Counted from the first letter of the stretch, positions 8,606 through 16,722 are shown. The stretch is DNA of 64,000 bases from Saccharopolyspora aridisoli (GCF_004348445.1 NZ_SMKV01000003.1:62001-126000); one strand, 5' to 3'. Made by a program: numbers and translations. Notes: generated from the letters alone by a model not told the origin.

Positions 8606-10771
8606 GTGGCGATCGACGACGACGGATGGGACATCGAGCCGGGGACCGAGCTGCGGCGGACTGAGCTGCACGCGCGGTACGGCGGCAACCGGCAGAGCGG
8701 GATCGCGCCCATCGCGAATTCCCGGAACATCCTGATTTTCACGGGAGACAGCGGCGGCCAGTACGGCTACACCTACGACGGCTGGCACGCGGACAGGACG
8801 TATCACTACACCGGCGAAGGCCAGACCGGACCGCAGACCTTTGTGCGCGGCAACAAGGCGCTCGCTGACGCGTCTCGGAAGGTTCGGCTCTTCATAGACG
8901 GGAGTCGGAAGGCCTACGTGCAGTACGTGGGTGAGTTCCGGCTTCCTGACGAAGAACCGTGGTACTACGGCGAATCCGAAGGTAGCGATGGTCGGCTGCG
9001 GCAGGTCATCGTCTTCCGGCTCGAGCCGAAAGACCCCTCGATCGTCGAACCGCCGTCCGTCACTAGCAAGGAGACGCCTCGCCCCAAGATGCGCGGCGAC
9101 GGCTCGTCGACGGAGGTTTCCGGGTTGACTTCTGACGTCGATCCTGAGGAAGCACCAGCTGCTCACGTTGAGGGACCGAAGGCAAGTCCGCGTTCCGAAC
9201 ACGACAAGTGGAGCAGCGACAAGCCAGCCACGACGGACGAGCTCAAACGTGACGGCCTAGCTGAGGTGATCGCTCGTCGGATCAAGGACTTCTCCGAGAG
9301 CGAGAGCGAGCGCGACGCGTCGTTCCTGATTCACATCGATGGCCCGTGGGGGACGGGCAAGAGCACCATCCTCGAGCTCCTCAAGAAGAAGATCACCGAC
9401 GACTACCTGGTGGTCGAGTTCGACGCGTGGAAACACGCGTCCGTGTCTCCTTCGTGGTGGGCGTTGCTCGCGCAGCTGCGAGCGGAGATCTCGCGAGCTC
9501 AGGGATCCTGGTGGAAACGTGCCTGGTTCCGGGTTAAAGAGGTGACGAAGCGCGGGCTCCGCGGAAGCACGCCCTACATCGCAACCGCGTTCGTCGTTGG
9601 TTTCCTGCTGCTTGCTTTGTGGATCGCCTGGCCCTACTTGCAGCCGACGAAACCTGCTACGTCTGTCGCTAGCAGCGCCAAGCTCTGGTTCGGCGTGGTG
9701 GGCGGTGTTGCTGCTGTCGCGCTGGGCGTGAGTCGGTTCGTCTGGTGGGAGTCCGCCCGCGGGGCGAAACGGCTCGAACAGGTCCACAAGAACCCGATGG
9801 ACGAAGTGACCTGGTACTTCACCTGGTTGCTCAAGAGCTCACCGAAGCGCGTGGTCTTCTTCCTCGACGATCTCGATCGTTGCAACGATCGCCACGTCGT
9901 GGACCTCCTCGACTCGGTTCAGACCCTGGTCAGGGACTCGCCGAACGAAGGTGGGAGGGCGGCCTACTTCGTCGTCGCTGCACACGGAAGTTGGTTGCGT
10001 CGGGCGTACGAGACAGCGCACGAACCTTTCAAGGGCGCAGTCGACGAGCCCGGGCGCGGACTGGGCCACCTCTTCATAAACAAGCTGTTCCAGCTCACCG
10101 TCCCAATGCCGACCCTGAGCGCGGGGACGAAACAGATCTTCCTCGACAAGATGCTGGGTGCTGAGAAGGCTCCGGCTCCGCCCGGGAAGCGAGCGGAGAA
10201 CGCTGAGCAGGCGACCGAGCAAGAGGACCAGTTGAGCAGCGAGCTCTCGTACAGCTCGAGCGATGAAGAAATCATGGAGGCTTACCGGGCCGCTACGCCC
10301 GAAGCCCAGGCGCGCAACGCGCATCGCGTTGTGGAGCGCCTGGTATCCGCGGAGGTGGTCGAGACCCGGGAACACACTCTCCAGAAGTTCGGCCCGCTCC
10401 TCGACAGCAATCCGCGCAGTCTCAAGCGCTTCACCAACACCTACGGCGTCCTGCGGTCCGTGCGCACGCTTGAAGGCAGCGATGTCGGTAGCGACATGCT
10501 CGCCTTCTGGTTGGTCCTTCAGACCCGGTGGCCGATCTTGACCGAGTACCTGGAGGCGAATCTCAACTCCCTGGGCGACGGATCCGAGGTCTTCCAGTTC
10601 GACGTGCTCCCGGAGAGCTTCAAGCCGCTCACCGAGGACCCTGAGCTCCACTACGTGCTTCGCCATGCGCCAGAGGGCGTCAAGCTCACGCCTGACGCCA
10701 TCCGCGCGTGCTGCGGAGCCCAGGCGGTTCCCGATGATGAAGAGGAAGAAGAGGAGCCCGTCGCTAGCTGA
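8606..10771 (+). CDS. ScoMcrA-type SRA domain fused to a membrane-inserted KAP P-loop NTPase
   Basis: This 721-residue protein has two parts. Residues about 9-135 match the SRA-like domain of ScoMcrA-type type IV restriction enzymes: GTELRRTELHARYGGNRQSG, IANSRNILIFT, YDGWHADRTYHYTGEGQ, FVRGNKAL and VQYVGEFRL. In those enzymes it reads 5-methylcytosine in DNA. A polar linker (about 140-225) leads to a KAP NTPase with Walker A GPWGTGKST (246-254), EFDAWKHAS, two predicted membrane helices (about 324-345 and 362-384) between Walker A and B, Walker B VVFFLDDLDRC (about 416-426), and NPRSLKRFTN. The HNH nuclease of ScoMcrA is absent. KAP NTPases include PifA of F plasmid, which excludes phage T7. 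The GTG start is chosen because domain similarity begins just after it. The role as a modification-triggered defence protein is inferred. Confidence 0.85.
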   Translation: MAIDDDGWDIEPGTELRRTELHARYGGNRQSGIAPIANSRNILIFTGDSGGQYGYTYDGWHADRTYHYTGEGQTGPQTFVRGNKALADASRKVRLFIDGSRKAYVQYVGEFRLPDEEPWYYGESEGSDGRLRQVIVFRLEPKDPSIVEPPSVTSKETPRPKMRGDGSSTEVSGLTSDVDPEEAPAAHVEGPKASPRSEHDKWSSDKPATTDELKRDGLAEVIARRIKDFSESESERDASFLIHIDGPWGTGKSTILELLKKKITDDYLVVEFDAWKHASVSPSWWALLAQLRAEISRAQGSWWKRAWFRVKEVTKRGLRGSTPYIATAFVVGFLLLALWIAWPYLQPTKPATSVASSAKLWFGVVGGVAAVALGVSRFVWWESARGAKRLEQVHKNPMDEVTWYFTWLLKSSPKRVVFFLDDLDRCNDRHVVDLLDSVQTLVRDSPNEGGRAAYFVVAAHGSWLRRAYETAHEPFKGAVDEPGRGLGHLFINKLFQLTVPMPTLSAGTKQIFLDKMLGAEKAPAPPGKRAENAEQATEQEDQLSSELSYSSSDEEIMEAYRAATPEAQARNAHRVVERLVSAEVVETREHTLQKFGPLLDSNPRSLKRFTNTYGVLRSVRTLEGSDVGSDMLAFWLVLQTRWPILTEYLEANLNSLGDGSEVFQFDVLPESFKPLTEDPELHYVLRHAPEGVKLTPDAIRACCGAQAVPDDEEEEEEPVAS

Positions 10772-10776
10772 GCGGC

Positions 10777-11010
10777 TCAGTGCGCAGGGGCGAGTGCAGG
10801 ATCATCGGGAAATAGCTGGTCCCAGCAGCGGATGCAGGTGGGCTCGGTGATCCAGGCAAGTTCGCTCCGCTCGTGCAGTTCGGTTGAAGAGACCACTTCG
10901 TCGCAGATCGCCTGCACCTTCTCGTCGTGCTCGGTATCTGCGAGCTCAGCGGGGAAGGCATGACGGGCTCCGGCCACTGGATACCAGTGAAGGCAGATGT
11001 TCCGGGACAA
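10777..11010 (-). CDS. Small Cys/His protein (zinc-ribbon-like) of unknown function
   Basis: A 77-residue protein starting at TTG 11010, which has AGGAG 8 nt upstream. The upstream extension of the frame to 11184 is arginine-rich and lies antisense to the neighbouring gene, so it is not used. The sequence contains NICLHWYPVAGARHAF near the start and, near the end, WITEPTCIRCWDQLFPDD with a CxxC. The family appears as small zinc-finger-like proteins next to XRE/DUF397 loci of actinomycetes. It ends 5 bp past the convergent KAP NTPase stop and follows the 72-residue gene by 2 bp, so those two form an operon. Confidence 0.6.
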   Translation of the reverse strand: MSRNICLHWYPVAGARHAFPAELADTEHDEKVQAICDEVVSSTELHERSELAWITEPTCIRCWDQLFPDDPALAPAH

Positions 11011-11012
11011 CG

Positions 11013-11231
11013 CTATTTCTCCTCTTGCAGTCGGGAAGGTCGTTCGGTGATCGCGCTCTGCACTGGGCAGACTCGTGCGCGCACGAGGCCGGCGAGCTCT
11101 TCGAGCGTGGCTGCGAGCGTTTCGGATTGGTGGCGCGTGTAGCGGTCGGCCGGAACGTCGTGGGCGGCGTCTTCGAGCAGCCACTGCGCCTGGCAGAACA
11201 CGACTGCCAGCTTGCGTTCCTCAGGGGTCAC
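11013..11231 (-). CDS. Conserved small actinobacterial protein of unknown function
   Basis: A 72-residue helical protein beginning MTPEERKLAVVFCQAQWLLED at GTG 11231. GGAGG lies 10 nt upstream, and the frame upstream of it is not supported. It contains DVPADRYTRHQSETLAATLEELAGLV. Similar short proteins occur beside XRE/DUF5753 regulators in Pseudonocardiales. The 2-bp gap to the next minus-strand gene indicates one message, transcribed divergently from the XRE regulator at 11369. No function is claimed. Confidence 0.6.
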   Translation of the reverse strand: MTPEERKLAVVFCQAQWLLEDAAHDVPADRYTRHQSETLAATLEELAGLVRARVCPVQSAITERPSRLQEEK

Positions 11232-11368
11232 AGCAAAGGTTCCTCCGAGCTTGATCCAGTACTGCGTGTGCGATGCTGATTGCAGCGTGTGATCGGCCGT
11301 TGCAGCAACAGCTGCGCGTAGGTGCAACACGATCCAGCGATTGATGACGAGCCTCGGAGGGATAGCTG

Positions 11369-12208
11369 GTGCCTCGAAAGAAGCCGGGAGTCCGGGCTCG
11401 TGGGCTCGGAGCTGAGCTTGCTGCGCTGCGCTCGACGACTGGACGGACCGTCACCGACATCGCAAGCGCTTTGGGGTGGTCCAAGTCAACGCTTTCCCGC
11501 TTGGAGAACGGGCTCCGCAACATCGAGCCTGAAGAAGTGTCTGCACTGCTTGCGGTCTACGGAGTCAAAGGTGTCGAGCGTGACCGGCTGATCGGGATGA
11601 GCAAGAACCTCGATGAGCCGGGTTGGTGGGCTGTTGGTCTGCCCGGGCTGCCATCGGAGTCCGCGACCCTCGCCAGCTACGAGTCGGAGGCAAGTCGGCT
11701 GATCAGCTGGGAACCACTTCTCGTGCCTGGGCTCCTGCAAACGATGGAGTACACGCGTGCGTTCATGCTCGGTGATGGCATCGCTCTTGATCAGGTTGAG
11801 ATGCGGCTGATGGCGCGCTTGCGGAGGCAGCAAGTGCTCAAGCGAGCGGGCTTGGAGTTCCTTGGTGTCATCGGCGAGGCGGCTTTGCGCTCGGGAGTCG
11901 GGGGGCCCGACGTCATGTACGCGCAGCTGAAGCACATCCGAGAGCGGAGCAAGGAACGCAGCGTCTCGGTTCGCGTAGTGCCGAGCGATTCGCCTGCGCA
12001 TCCAGGCATGGTCGGAGGGTTCATGCTGCTTGAATTTCCGACTGCGCGTCCGGTCGTGCACGTCGAACTGGCGCGGACCGCCGTGTTTCTTGACGAAGCG
12101 CCGATGACCGGTCCGTACCAGGAAGCCTTCGAGCGCCTCGACGCCGTGGCGCTGAGTGCGAGAGAATCTCAGCAACTGATTTCGGGGCTGATGCGTGAGC
12201 TGAGGTAG
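11369..12208 (+). CDS. XRE-family regulator with DUF5753 C-terminal domain
   Basis: The 279-residue protein has an N-terminal helix-turn-helix (GRTVTDIASALGWSKSTLSRLENGLR, residues about 26-52). A DUF5753 domain follows with SYESEASRLISWEPLLVPGLLQTMEYTRA and VVPSDSPAHPGMVGGFMLLEF. This is the BldB/WhiJ-like system found in many copies in actinomycetes, in which the XRE protein pairs with a small DUF397 protein. The DUF397 gene follows 5 bp downstream. The GTG start has GGAGGG about 8 nt upstream. Codon use is less GC3-biased than in core genes of the window, consistent with accessory DNA. Confidence 0.92.
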   Translation: MPRKKPGVRARGLGAELAALRSTTGRTVTDIASALGWSKSTLSRLENGLRNIEPEEVSALLAVYGVKGVERDRLIGMSKNLDEPGWWAVGLPGLPSESATLASYESEASRLISWEPLLVPGLLQTMEYTRAFMLGDGIALDQVEMRLMARLRRQQVLKRAGLEFLGVIGEAALRSGVGGPDVMYAQLKHIRERSKERSVSVRVVPSDSPAHPGMVGGFMLLEFPTARPVVHVELARTAVFLDEAPMTGPYQEAFERLDAVALSARESQQLISGLMRELR

Positions 12209-12213
12209 TTGCT

Positions 12214-12396
12214 GTGGACTGGACCCGGGTGGAGTGGCGGAAGTCGAGTCGATCCGGCTCGACGTCGAACTGCGTCGAGGTGGGGCACGGCGGTGAGGCC
12301 GTGGGCGTGCGCGACTCCAAGGACCGGTACGGAGGCCAGTTGGAATTCACCCGACCGCAGTGGGACTTGTTCCTTGCGCGGTTATCCAACCGCTGA
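12214..12396 (+). CDS. DUF397 protein
   Basis: A 60-residue DUF397 domain: VEWRKSSRSGSTSNCVEV, then VGVRDSKDR and FTRPQWDLFLARL. DUF397 proteins (WhiJ/BldB-associated) are small partners of XRE/DUF5753 regulators, and this gene directly follows one. The GTG at 12214 is 5 bp after the regulator stop, so the two are translated from one message. Confidence 0.9.
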   Translation: MDWTRVEWRKSSRSGSTSNCVEVGHGGEAVGVRDSKDRYGGQLEFTRPQWDLFLARLSNR

Positions 12397-12456
12397 ACGG
12401 CGTTCTGGGGCTTGTGTAAGGACTTTGACCTGCGCAGGACGAAGAGGCTGCTGCGT

Positions 12457-12567
12457 GTCCTCAACTGGCGCACGAGCAGTCGAAGCGGCCCGTCCACCAA
12501 CTGCGGCGAAGTCGCGGTGGACGTGAGGACCATCGCTGTGCGTGATTCGAAGAACCCTGACGGCTAA
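12457..12567 (+). pseudogene. Truncated second DUF397 copy
   Basis: Translation of 12457-12567 gives VLNWRTSSRSGPSTNCGEV then VDVRTIAVRDSKNPDG and a TAA stop. This is the first two-thirds of a DUF397 domain (compare WRKSSRSG..NCVEV..VRDSKD in the intact copy just upstream). The C-terminal FTPxEW helix is missing and no convincing start codon precedes it. It is best read as a tandem duplicate that has decayed. Confidence 0.7.
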
Positions 12568-12580
12568 TGGCTCGCAGTCA

Positions 12581-12605
12581 GTCCAGCCACTTGGACGGCC
12601 TTTTT
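12581..12605 (+). terminator. Possible small terminator
   Basis: GTCCA (12581-12585) pairs with TGGAC (12592-12596), followed by GGCCTTTTT. The stem is weak, but the T-run and the position after the DUF397 remnant and before a convergent gene make a terminator plausible. Confidence 0.4.
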
Positions 12606-12685
12606 AGGTGATTTAAACCCGCGCACGAGTTTTTGAGAGAACGAGGTCTGGCTCGACCGCAAACGGATACTGGCTAGTCGATGAT

Positions 12686-14791
12686 TCAGAGGTGGGAATC
12701 GATGGTGTCCAGGAGGGCTCGGACGACTTCAACGTTGTGGTGACCTCGTTCCTCGAGGATGGTAAGAGCAGCCTGCCAGGCGTTGCGGGCGTCATCGAAT
12801 TCATCGCGAGCCTGGTGCGCTTTGCCGAGGGCCGTGAGACTCGTGGCCTCACCCACCCGCTGGCCGAGGTGGTGACGGTGCTCCACTGCGCGATGCAGGC
12901 TTTCCACCGCGTTCTTCGTGTCGCCCGCGAGAAGATGTGCGATCCCCAAGGCGTGCAACGTGTAACCGGTCGCGAAGCCGTCGCTGCCGCTGGTGTCGAG
13001 TGAGTAGCGCAGGTAGGAGAACGCTGCATCGAAATCACCGAGGTGGGCCAAGGCCAGGCCGAGCACGGCAGGGGCGCCTTTGAGATCATCGGCCAGCTCT
13101 AGCGCTCGCCGTACCGACGCAGCCGCCTCTGCGTAGAGCTCCTGCTCCAGGAAGGTCTCGCCTTGCACGTTGTGGGCCAGCGCCTCCCACCATCTCTCGC
13201 CTAGGGCAGAGAAGAGATCGGCGGCTTGCCGCATGTAGTGGCTTCCCACGTCGAACTCGCCGAGGAAGTGGTGTGCCTCGCCCAGGTGGAAGAGCAGCCG
13301 TGCTCGGGCGGGATCGTCCTCCTGCGCTTCTGCAACTCGTAGGCCGGCGGTACTGCTCGCGTGGAACTCGTCGATCAGTCCCCGGAGTTTGAACGGGTAG
13401 GCGGCGACATGCGCCAGCCAGGCCGCACGTGACATCCCGAGCGCCGATGCCTGGCGAATGGTGGCGAGCACGCAGGGGTACTCGCTGTCCCACCAGGCCA
13501 ATGCCTCCTCGTAGGTGGGGAAATCGCGCCACAGGGCCGTGTCCGTGTACTCAAGAGCTGGCAGTGCGCGGTCGGGCGCAAGGCGCTCGCTGGCTGTGTA
13601 CGTGGCGTAGAGGTGGTGGTCGAGCAGGCGCTCCAGCGCAGCTTCGCGGTCGTCTTCGGTGTCGTCGGAGTGAGCGCGCTCCCGTGCGTAGGCGCGCAGG
13701 AGGTCGTGGATGACGTAGCGGTCCCCACCGCGCCGAGTGAGCAGATGCGCACGGGAGAGCTCGGCCAGCGCCCGCCGGGTGCGGCGCACATTCGTTCCGT
13801 CGAGCGCCGCAGCAGCGGATGAACTGATGTCAGGTGAGTTGGGAAGTCCGAGCAGGCGGAACAACCGGGCGGCGTTGGGCGAGAGGGTGCGGTAGGACCA
13901 GGAGAACACCGCTCTGATGCCGGTCTTTCCTCCCGCGTCGAGGGTGTCGAGTCGATCTCGTTCGTCGCTCAGGTCCGCGGCGAGGTCATCCAGGGTGACA
14001 TCCGGCTCGGCGGCGGCTTGGACCGCGACCAACGTGAGCGCCAGCGGTAGGCCGGCGCAGTGTTCCAGCAACGCCTCGACCGCTGCTGGCTCGTCGGAGA
14101 GTCGGTCAGCCCCGACGTAGTTGCTGAGCAGTGTGCGGCCTTCGCTCCGCGTCAGGGTGGTGAGTGCGAGCCGGTGAGCTCCGTGGCGGGCCACTAGACC
14201 GTCAAGCCGTTGGCGGCTCGTGACGACGACCAAGCAGCCGGAAGAGCCCGGCAGCAACGGCAGGACCTGCTCGGTGTCGCGGGCGTTGTCCAGCACGAGC
14301 AGCATGCGTCGGCCGTGCACCAGCGTGCGGAATTGTGCCGCTTTCGCCTCTTCCGCGATCGGGATCGCTTCCGGGGCGACACCGAGAGCGATGAGGAATC
14401 CGGTCAATGCCTCGGCAGGTCTCACCGATTCGGCAACCGGGTCGAACCCCCGGAGGTTGACGTACAGCTCACCGTCTGAGAACTGCTCTCGCAACTGATG
14501 AGCCCACTGAACGACCAGCGCTGACTTCCCCACCCCCGCGAGACCGTCGATGGTCGACACCAGCACGGTGTGGTCTTCACCTGAACCGTTCAACAGCGTT
14601 GTCAGTGCGTCCTGTTCGACAGTGCGGTTGATGAAGTGCCGAACCGTCGCAGGAAGCTGACGTGGCACTACTCCCCGGTTCGTCGCATTCACCGTGCTGT
14701 GAACGTGCACATCGCCGTGGACGTTCTGCGCCTGGACGACGTTGGCGGCCTCCGATGCGCTGTTGTGCGCACCCCCAGATGGAGTTCCCAC
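12686..14791 (-). CDS. NB-ARC / tetratricopeptide STAND protein
   Basis: A 701-residue STAND-type protein. A short N-terminus with VVQAQNVHGDVHVH (about 20-33) precedes the NB-ARC NTPase: P-loop IDGLAGVGKSALVVQWAH, Walker B-like RMLLVLDNARD, TSRQRLDGL and GLPLAL. An AP-ATPase winged-helix region with VFSWSYRTLSPNAARLFRLL and a C-terminal TPR array follow. In actinomycetes such proteins resemble AfsR without the SARP DNA-binding domain; related STAND NTPases also act as phage sensors. The GTG at 14791 fits the usual family N-terminus. The frame is open upstream to 14965, but that part has no family similarity. The role is undetermined. Confidence 0.82.
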   Translation of the reverse strand: MGTPSGGAHNSASEAANVVQAQNVHGDVHVHSTVNATNRGVVPRQLPATVRHFINRTVEQDALTTLLNGSGEDHTVLVSTIDGLAGVGKSALVVQWAHQLREQFSDGELYVNLRGFDPVAESVRPAEALTGFLIALGVAPEAIPIAEEAKAAQFRTLVHGRRMLLVLDNARDTEQVLPLLPGSSGCLVVVTSRQRLDGLVARHGAHRLALTTLTRSEGRTLLSNYVGADRLSDEPAAVEALLEHCAGLPLALTLVAVQAAAEPDVTLDDLAADLSDERDRLDTLDAGGKTGIRAVFSWSYRTLSPNAARLFRLLGLPNSPDISSSAAAALDGTNVRRTRRALAELSRAHLLTRRGGDRYVIHDLLRAYARERAHSDDTEDDREAALERLLDHHLYATYTASERLAPDRALPALEYTDTALWRDFPTYEEALAWWDSEYPCVLATIRQASALGMSRAAWLAHVAAYPFKLRGLIDEFHASSTAGLRVAEAQEDDPARARLLFHLGEAHHFLGEFDVGSHYMRQAADLFSALGERWWEALAHNVQGETFLEQELYAEAAASVRRALELADDLKGAPAVLGLALAHLGDFDAAFSYLRYSLDTSGSDGFATGYTLHALGIAHLLAGDTKNAVESLHRAVEHRHHLGQRVGEATSLTALGKAHQARDEFDDARNAWQAALTILEERGHHNVEVVRALLDTIDSHL

Positions 14792-15030
14792 GGTTCCTTC
14801 TTCCGGCAGCGGCAGTTTCCAGTGCGAGGCTGGCACAAGCGGCGTTGATCTTGCACCACCATCCGCGGGAGGAAACCGAGCCGGACAGCGCTGGCGACAC
14901 TGCGGGTGCCTGGTCTGGCCACCGTCACGGGCAGCTGTTCGTAGCGCGTCGACGGTGGTGGCCAAGCACGGCGAGCGTTTCGCCCAGGAAATGTGCCCGT
15001 TCTTGCGCGTGGTGTCGCTACGCTGGGGTG

Positions 15031-15465
15031 ATGGGGTCGGTCAAGCAGGTTCAGATCACTTTTGACTGTGCGGACCCGGAGCGGGTGGCTCGGTTCTGGT
15101 CCGAGGTGCTCGGGTACGTCGTGCCGCCTCCGCCGCCTGGGTTCGAGTCCTGGAATGAGTTCGATCGGTCTTTGCCCGCTGAGCGGCAGGGGGCGGCTTT
15201 TGCCTGCGTTGATCCCACTGGAATTGGGCCGCGGTTGTTCTTCCAGCGGGTTCCTGAGGGCAAGGTCGTGAAGAACCGGGTGCATCTCGACGTGCGGGTC
15301 GGGACTGGGCTGGTGGGGGAGGAACGGCTCGCTGCTCTGGAGACCGAGTGCGCACGTCTCGAAGAGCTCGGGGCCACCCGAGGCGCGCTGCTGGTCGCCG
15401 ACGGGTTCAACGAGTCCTGCCAGCTGATGCAGGACGTCGAGGGCAACGAGTTCTGCCTCGACTGA
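15031..15465 (+). CDS. VOC/glyoxalase-like protein
   Basis: A 144-residue single VOC domain: VQITFDCADPERVARFWSEV at the start, RLFFQRVPEGKVVKNRVHLD in the middle and LMQDVEGNEFCLD at the end. These give metal-ligand-type His/Glu positions. Actinobacteria carry many paralogues in resistance and metabolism, and the substrate is unknown. ATG 15031 follows TACGCT (15019-15024) by 6 nt, indicating a leaderless message and excluding the longer frame that opens at 14662. Confidence 0.85.
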   Translation: MGSVKQVQITFDCADPERVARFWSEVLGYVVPPPPPGFESWNEFDRSLPAERQGAAFACVDPTGIGPRLFFQRVPEGKVVKNRVHLDVRVGTGLVGEERLAALETECARLEELGATRGALLVADGFNESCQLMQDVEGNEFCLD

Positions 15466-15496
15466 TTGACCAAGCCGACGGGTCCGTTCCAGTCGG

Positions 15497-15925
15497 CTAC
15501 TCCGCGGTGAACAAGCCGCTTTCGCTGTTCAGCACCGAGTCGAGGAGTTGCAGGACCTCTGCCGTCTCGGCCATCTCTCCGATGACGACGATCTTGAGGC
15601 GTTTGCGGTCTTCGTCGTGGATGGTGTGCACGCGCAGGGTGCGGTCGGCGCCCACGCCCGCGAGGACCAGGGTGCCGAGGCGGTCTGCCGCTGAGCGGTC
15701 GACGCCGTCGATCTGGACGATGCTGGAGACCTCCACCGCGCCGGCGGTGTGAGCGGGTTCGGTCGGTCTGCCGGTGAGCTGTTCGAGGTCGGACCGGGAG
15801 ATCCGGTACTGCTTGCCGATGCGGACGGCGTTGAGCCTGCCTGAGCGGATGTAGCTGCGAACCGTGCGCACGTGCAGGCCGAGGAGTGCCGCGACCTGCT
15901 CAACCGAGTACATATCTTCCCGCAT
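15497..15925 (-). CDS. Excisionase-type helix-turn-helix DNA-binding protein
   Basis: A 142-residue protein. Residues about 5-50 form a MerR/excisionase-like winged helix: YSVEQVAALLGLHVRTVRSYIRSGRLNAVRIGKQYRISRSDLEQL. The remainder (VQIDGVDRSAADRLGTLVLAG, LKIVVIGEMAETAEVLQLLD) looks like a small ligand or dimerisation domain. It is convergent with the VOC gene and close behind the TetR gene on the same strand. This is probably a chromosomal regulator rather than a phage excisionase, because no integrase is near. Confidence 0.78.
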   Translation of the reverse strand: MREDMYSVEQVAALLGLHVRTVRSYIRSGRLNAVRIGKQYRISRSDLEQLTGRPTEPAHTAGAVEVSSIVQIDGVDRSAADRLGTLVLAGVGADRTLRVHTIHDEDRKRLKIVVIGEMAETAEVLQLLDSVLNSESGLFTAE

Positions 15926-15969
15926 CGGATCTCATCTTAGGTCATGAAGAGGAACGATGCGGCAACGCG

Positions 15970-16623
15970 TCACGTGGGATCGATGGGTTCGATGAACGCC
16001 TGGACCATCCTGGGGAAGATCTGCGTGAACAGCGGCTTCGACGTCGACGAGGCGCCGGTGAACGCCGCGTGCTCGAGCTGGGCCTCGTAGACCGAGGTCA
16101 GCGCGCGGACGGCGTCGCGGGTGTCGACGACCAGGCGCAGGTTCAGCCGGTCCAGGGCCTCGTGCAGCAGTTCGGCGATCGAGTCCGTGAGGTGTTCCAG
16201 GGATCCGCCGGCGCGCTCGCGCAGGTGCGGGTGGCGCAGCGCGTGCGCTCGGAACTCGGTGACCAGCATGTACCAGTTCTGGTCGGCGATCAGCGATTCG
16301 GCGCAGGCCGTGCCGACCTTGACGATCGCGTCGTGCAGCGACTCCCGGTCGGCGATGCCCTCGCCGAGCACGTCGTCGACGATCGCGCGCGTCTTCTGGA
16401 TGCGCAGGCTCATCTCCTCCTCGTACACCGCGAGGAACAGGTCCTCCTTGGTGTCGAAGTTCGAGTAGAAGGCGCCGCGGCTGAAGCCGGCTGTCTCGCA
16501 GATCAGCTCCACGGGGGTGTCGCGAATGCTGTGCTCGGAGAACACCTCGCGTGCTGCGTCGATCAGACGCCGACGAGTCTGCGCCCGTCGCCGTGTTTCC
16601 CGTTGCCGCGGTTGTTCGGTCAT
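15970..16623 (-). CDS. TetR-family repressor of the MMPL/YhgE export operon
   Basis: A 217-residue TetR protein with N-terminal HTH RRLIDAAREVFSEHSIRDTPVELICETAGFSRGAFYSNF (residues about 18-56) and a helical ligand-binding domain. It is divergent from the MMPL transporter with about 120 bp between starts, the usual arrangement for a repressor controlling an efflux operon. The intergenic region holds a 13-bp palindrome (16710-16722). ATG 16623 is chosen because AGGAG lies about 10 nt upstream; the ATG at 16635 is too close to that site. Confidence 0.88.
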   Translation of the reverse strand: MTEQPRQRETRRRAQTRRRLIDAAREVFSEHSIRDTPVELICETAGFSRGAFYSNFDTKEDLFLAVYEEEMSLRIQKTRAIVDDVLGEGIADRESLHDAIVKVGTACAESLIADQNWYMLVTEFRAHALRHPHLRERAGGSLEHLTDSIAELLHEALDRLNLRLVVDTRDAVRALTSVYEAQLEHAAFTGASSTSKPLFTQIFPRMVQAFIEPIDPT

Positions 16624-16709
16624 GCCGGGCATTCTCCTGCGGTGTTTCGGCTCACAGTTCAGTGCGGTCACGAGCTAGGTGGATCTCGGAAATATACAGT
16701 CTGCATCGC

Positions 16710-16722
16710 ATACACCGTGTAT
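16710..16722. promoter_or_regulatory. Candidate TetR operator in the divergent promoter
   Basis: ATACAC-C-GTGTAT is a perfect 13-bp palindrome. It lies 23 bp before the MMPL start and about 90 bp before the repressor start. A second partial half-site (ATACAG, around 16694-16699) lies about 11 bp to the left, next to a TATACA-like -10. Binding by the adjacent TetR is inferred. Confidence 0.55.

Noticed and set aside
15497-15925. Phage excisionase marking another mobile element
   Set aside because: The HTH is excisionase-like, but the protein has a second domain, no integrase or att repeats are near, and it sits among chromosomal genes.
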